Part shown: positions 61,000 through 64,000 of the stretch, piece after piece
Layout of the letters: the number at the start of each line of letters is the position of its first letter
How positions within the stretch are numbered: the first letter of the stretch is position 1
Assembly: GCA_003254925.1 (NCBI GenBank)
Contig: QANZ01004638.1
Location: 32,143-96,142, forward strand
Source of the DNA: Chamaecrista fasciculata
Lineage: Eukaryota > Streptophyta > Magnoliopsida > Fabales > Fabaceae
DNA: 64,000 bases
Direction of reading: 5' to 3'
The notes under the pieces: generated by a model
The model's database searches: none
What the model was told of the DNA's origin: nothing
Seen by the model: only the letters and a program-made list of their open reading frames with translations
Position numbers and translations under genes: made by a program

Positions 61000-61520
61000 A
61001 GTTCAATTAGAGATTGTTAATAAATGAAGTTAAATTGTATATCGTAAGTAAGTTTGGGACTATACTTTAAAAAAGTTTTCACTTTTAGTCTCAAGTTTAC
61101 TTTTGAAACACAATTTGAGATTTTTTGTTAATGATAACAACTTGACAGAGAAAGAAACTTTCAAGAGTTAATATATGATTTTAAAATTGTCACATTTAGA
61201 CTTAAAACGATAGAGATATATTAACTTTATCTATTTATCCATAAAAAGAACAACTTATTTTTAAGACTTTATTTGACTTTATTTGTTAGCGGTTCTAGTT
61301 AGATATAGAAAAGATTGTCAAAAGTCAAAAATAACTGGTAACACGTCACATTTGAACTTGAAATAAGAGAGATATGACCACATTCAAGTATTTAGAATCA
61401 ATTTGAAAAATTATTAAAACATGTAAAATTAATATAAAACAAATGAAACATTTACGATCAATTTAAAATTTATCTCATATATTCATAACCAATTTGAGAT
61501 TTTGACCTTTTTATATCATG
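61000..61520. repeat. Degenerate copy of the same foldback family
   Basis: Phrases such as 'agagattgttaataaatgaa', 'gaaataagagagatatgacc' and 'accaatttgagattttgacc' match other copies with more substitutions. This is the most diverged copy in the window. Confidence 0.45.
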
Positions 61521-61754
61521 AACAAATTGATTATGAATATATGAATATATGAGATAAATCTTGTATTTGATCATTTCCCATAACCACCAATGTCATCCAG
61601 CAAATAAAATGTAGATATGATTACGTGCAAGACTATGCAAGAAGTGTAAATATGTTTCTATAAAAACATGAAAAACATAGAAAAAACCAAAGGCTTAGCT
61701 TGAAACATGTGTTGAAGAAGTAAACTAACGGAAGAAATAAAAAAAGAGAAAACT

Positions 61755-63477
61755 AGCAACCCGATCCTTGAATTATTAAGGCGGTGGCATATAGGTCCCT
61801 GAATTTTGGAAATTGTACAAACCGGTGCCCGAATTATGCAAACGTTATACAAGTTGGTCCCTACGTCAAATTGGGGTTACAAAAAAGCTGAGGTGGCATA
61901 AACAGAGTCTGACGTGGCCCGTTATGTGTTGATGTGGCCCTTAACTATCACGTCAGCACCCGTTATACTAAAAAAAAAAAGTGTCACGTGTGTATTTTGA
62001 AGCCACATTAGCATATACATTAAAAAAAAATCTGAGTTGAGTAATTAGGTCCTTAATCCATTCTTATCCCATTATTCTCAACTTTCCCCTCTTTTTCATC
62101 ATCTTCATTCATTTTGGTCCCAAGTCCTCAAAATAAAATTGTAAAGTGTTCCAAAACTCTTCGAAACATTCCAATTTAGTCCCTAATCACTAAAATGAAA
62201 TCAGAAAAAATATTAAAAACCCTAAACTCTAAACACCAAACCCTAAACCATAAACCCTAAAATCCTAAAACCCTAAACCCTATACCTTAAAACCTAGTTT
62301 TTTTTTAATCTTCATCTTCATCTTCTCAAATTAATTTTTTTTTTTCAATTTTCATGATCATCATTTTCTCAAACATCATCAACATCATCATCATCAACAT
62401 CTCATATCATCATCATCAACAACATCATCTTCCTCCTCCTCCCAAAAATTGAAAAAAGGAGCAATTTGCGTCGCATCCATCATCATCTTCCACATTCTTC
62501 CTCCTCACATCCGACTCAATCATCATCTTCTTCCTCACATCCGACTCGTCTCCCCTCACTGATCCAATCTTCCAAAACCAATCTCATCGTGCGACCCATC
62601 CATCGGCCTCCTCTGTTTTCCAAAAATGAAGCAAGAGGAAGAAGAAGAAGAAGCTATAGTGAGGGAGTGACGGATATGGGTTGACAGAAGCCGCCGATAT
62701 CTCATAAAAAATCGAAATCTCATACCCATTTTTTGTGGCCACTATATTGAAATTAATGTTGCCATCAAATGCACACTGAAATTGATTCGACTGGGCATGA
62801 ATCGGGGAAGATGGGAAGAGGAATCAGAGAGGAGGAGAGAGAGATGAAACAGAGGATCAAGAGATGACGATGGCAGCATGTGGTGGTGGTGATGGAAATG
62901 GAGATGAAGATGAAGATGTTGGGTTTAAAAAAAATACTGGATTTGGGTTCATATTCTGGGTTTTTTTAATTAGGGTGTGAAATCAATTTAGGGTTTTAGA
63001 ATTTTAGGGTTTAGGGTTTTTAATATTTTTTTTATTTCATTTTAGTGATTAGGGACTAAATTAGAATGTTTAGAAGAGTTTTGGGACACTTTACAATTTT
63101 ATTTAGAGGACTTGGGATTAAAATGAATGAAGATGATGAAAAAGAGAGAAAAGTTGAGAATAATGGGATAAAAATGAGTTAGGGAACTAATTGCTCAACT
63201 TAAATTTATTTTTTTAATGTATATGCTCATGTGGCTTCAAAATACACATGTGACACCTTTTTGTGTATAACGGGTGGTGACGTGGTAGTTAACGGCCAAG
63301 TCAGCACATAACGTGTTATGTCAGACTTCGTCCAGTCCACCTCAGCTTTTTTGTAACCCCAATCTGACAGAGGAACCAAAATGTATACCGTTTGCATAAT
63401 TTGGGGACTGGCCTGTACAATTTCGAAAATTCAAGGACCCATCTACCACCGCCTCAATAATTCAAGGTTGGGTTACT
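61755..63477. mobile_element. Large foldback element (1.7 kb) with a gene-like loop
   Basis: The left arm starts AGCAACCCGATCCTTGAATT and the right arm, read inward, AGTAACCCAACCTTGAATTA. Inverted similarity continues inward for about 500-570 bp on each side, down to the 'ttagtccctaatcactaaaa' / 'ttttagtgattagggactaa' pair at about 62193 and 63043. The arms include degenerate CCCTAAA words (62219-62290). The loop (about 62300-62990) holds a TCATCA-rich tract and a Ser/His-rich ORF on the plus strand with no recognised family. Target duplication was not resolved. Arm length suggests a MULE-type or foldback transposon. Confidence 0.7.
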
Positions 63478-63830
63478 TACAGCAAATGTAGTTTACATTG
63501 ATATATCTTCAAAATTCAAAATTCAAATAAAGTGTACAAAATTTTTTATTTAAATATTTGATAAAGCCATGATTAAACAACTTGATAATGATAAAAATCG
63601 TTAAAATACATAAAATTGAATAATCAAGTAAAGTAGATATACAATATCAAATTATAATCACATATATCTTAGTAAAATATATATTTTAGTATTATAATAT
63701 ATACTAACTAAGGTTTTTTTATTTAAATAATACAAAAACAAAAATTAATCACCGGTATAAGTTTTTTTTTTCTTATTTCCCAGGATGGGATACGCATTAC
63801 CCGGACTCGATTTCAGACACTGTTAGCCAA
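63478..63830. other. AT-rich spacer
   Basis: AT-rich sequence between the large foldback and the palindrome cluster. Nothing else is recognised. Confidence 0.4.
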
Positions 63831-63835
63831 TCAGC

Positions 63836-63985
63836 CGGTGCCACGTGGCACCGACTGATTAAAAGTGACACTGAAATCGCGTCAGACTGGCGCGATTTCA
63901 GAGCATCTGAAATCGCGCCAGTCTGGCGCGATTTCAGTGTGCAGACTGCACAGTCTGCACACTGCAGACCGTGCAGTCTGCACGT
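63836..63985. repeat. Cluster of perfect palindromes at the right edge
   Basis: Three kinds of palindrome stand in a row. GGTGCCACGTGGCACC (about 63837-63852) holds a CACGTG core. Two adjacent copies of a CTGAAATCGCG...CGCGATTTCAG hairpin follow (about 63870-63902 and 63908-63937); the second is a perfect inverted repeat with a one-base centre, TGAAATCGCGCCAG-T-CTGGCGCGATTTCA. Last come GCAGACTGCACAGTCTGC and neighbouring cagtctgcac words (63943-63982). The block is GC-rich within AT-rich surroundings. The window ends 15-20 bases later, so its full extent is unknown. Confidence 0.8.
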
Positions 63986-64000
63986 TAATTAATTTTTTTT

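Noticed and set aside
62219..62290. Possible interstitial telomere
   Set aside because: CCCTAAA words are few and degenerate and are mirrored in the other arm of a foldback element, so they are part of the element and not a telomere relic.
62466..62684. 72-residue Ser/His-rich ORF in the foldback loop
   Set aside because: Low complexity; it could be a captured fragment but there is no family evidence for a gene.

Overview
The window is nuclear DNA from a eudicot plant. It holds multi-exon genes, a plant L1-type LINE, LTR retrotransposon remains, several short inverted-repeat transposons and AT-rich spacers. I cannot name the species from sequence alone. Two assembly gaps are present (1046-1326 and 39140-40137).

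Three intact-looking genes lie on the minus strand. (1) A 21-coding-exon EAF1-type gene (19246-31683), the HSA/SANT scaffold of the NuA4 histone acetyltransferase complex, has a 5' leader exon near 33.5-33.6 kb. (2) A three-exon chloroplast PPR gene resembling Arabidopsis At5g48730 spans 42562-46559. (3) A small SERF/4F5-family gene (54951-55499) has a first coding intron that reads as a U12-type AT-AC intron placed between codons 2 and 4.

The rest is mostly transposon debris, much of it with readable target-site duplications (TSDs). At 3.9-12.5 kb an RPW8-type NLR gene fragment is split by a full-length L1 LINE (about 6.15 kb), whose ORF1 is in turn split by a 2.1 kb solo LTR. At 13.5-14.5 kb one hAT-type element sits inside another. 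A third hAT MITE, built of GGCCC words, lies at 34.5 kb. At 35.1-40.9 kb an old tandem duplication is interrupted by a GATATCC-rich element containing a probable solo LTR, and by an LTR retrotransposon with paired LTRs whose interior is mostly gap. A Helitron-like element (41.1 kb) and many foldback elements (16.6, 43.4, 48.2, 48.8, 53.3, 55.9, 56.4, 57.2, 57.8, 58.9, 60.1, 61.8 kb) fill the remaining spacers. An F-box/FBD pseudogene lies at 14.9-16.5 kb.

The most interesting points are four. The EAF1 leader exon, promoter side and 5' intron are duplicated directly upstream of the PPR gene, with homology running into the PPR start codon. The SERF gene carries an AT-AC intron. The nested NLR/LINE/LTR insertion can be resolved to the base. 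A cluster of perfect palindromes stands at the right edge (63.84-63.98 kb). I found no tRNA, rRNA or CRISPR array.
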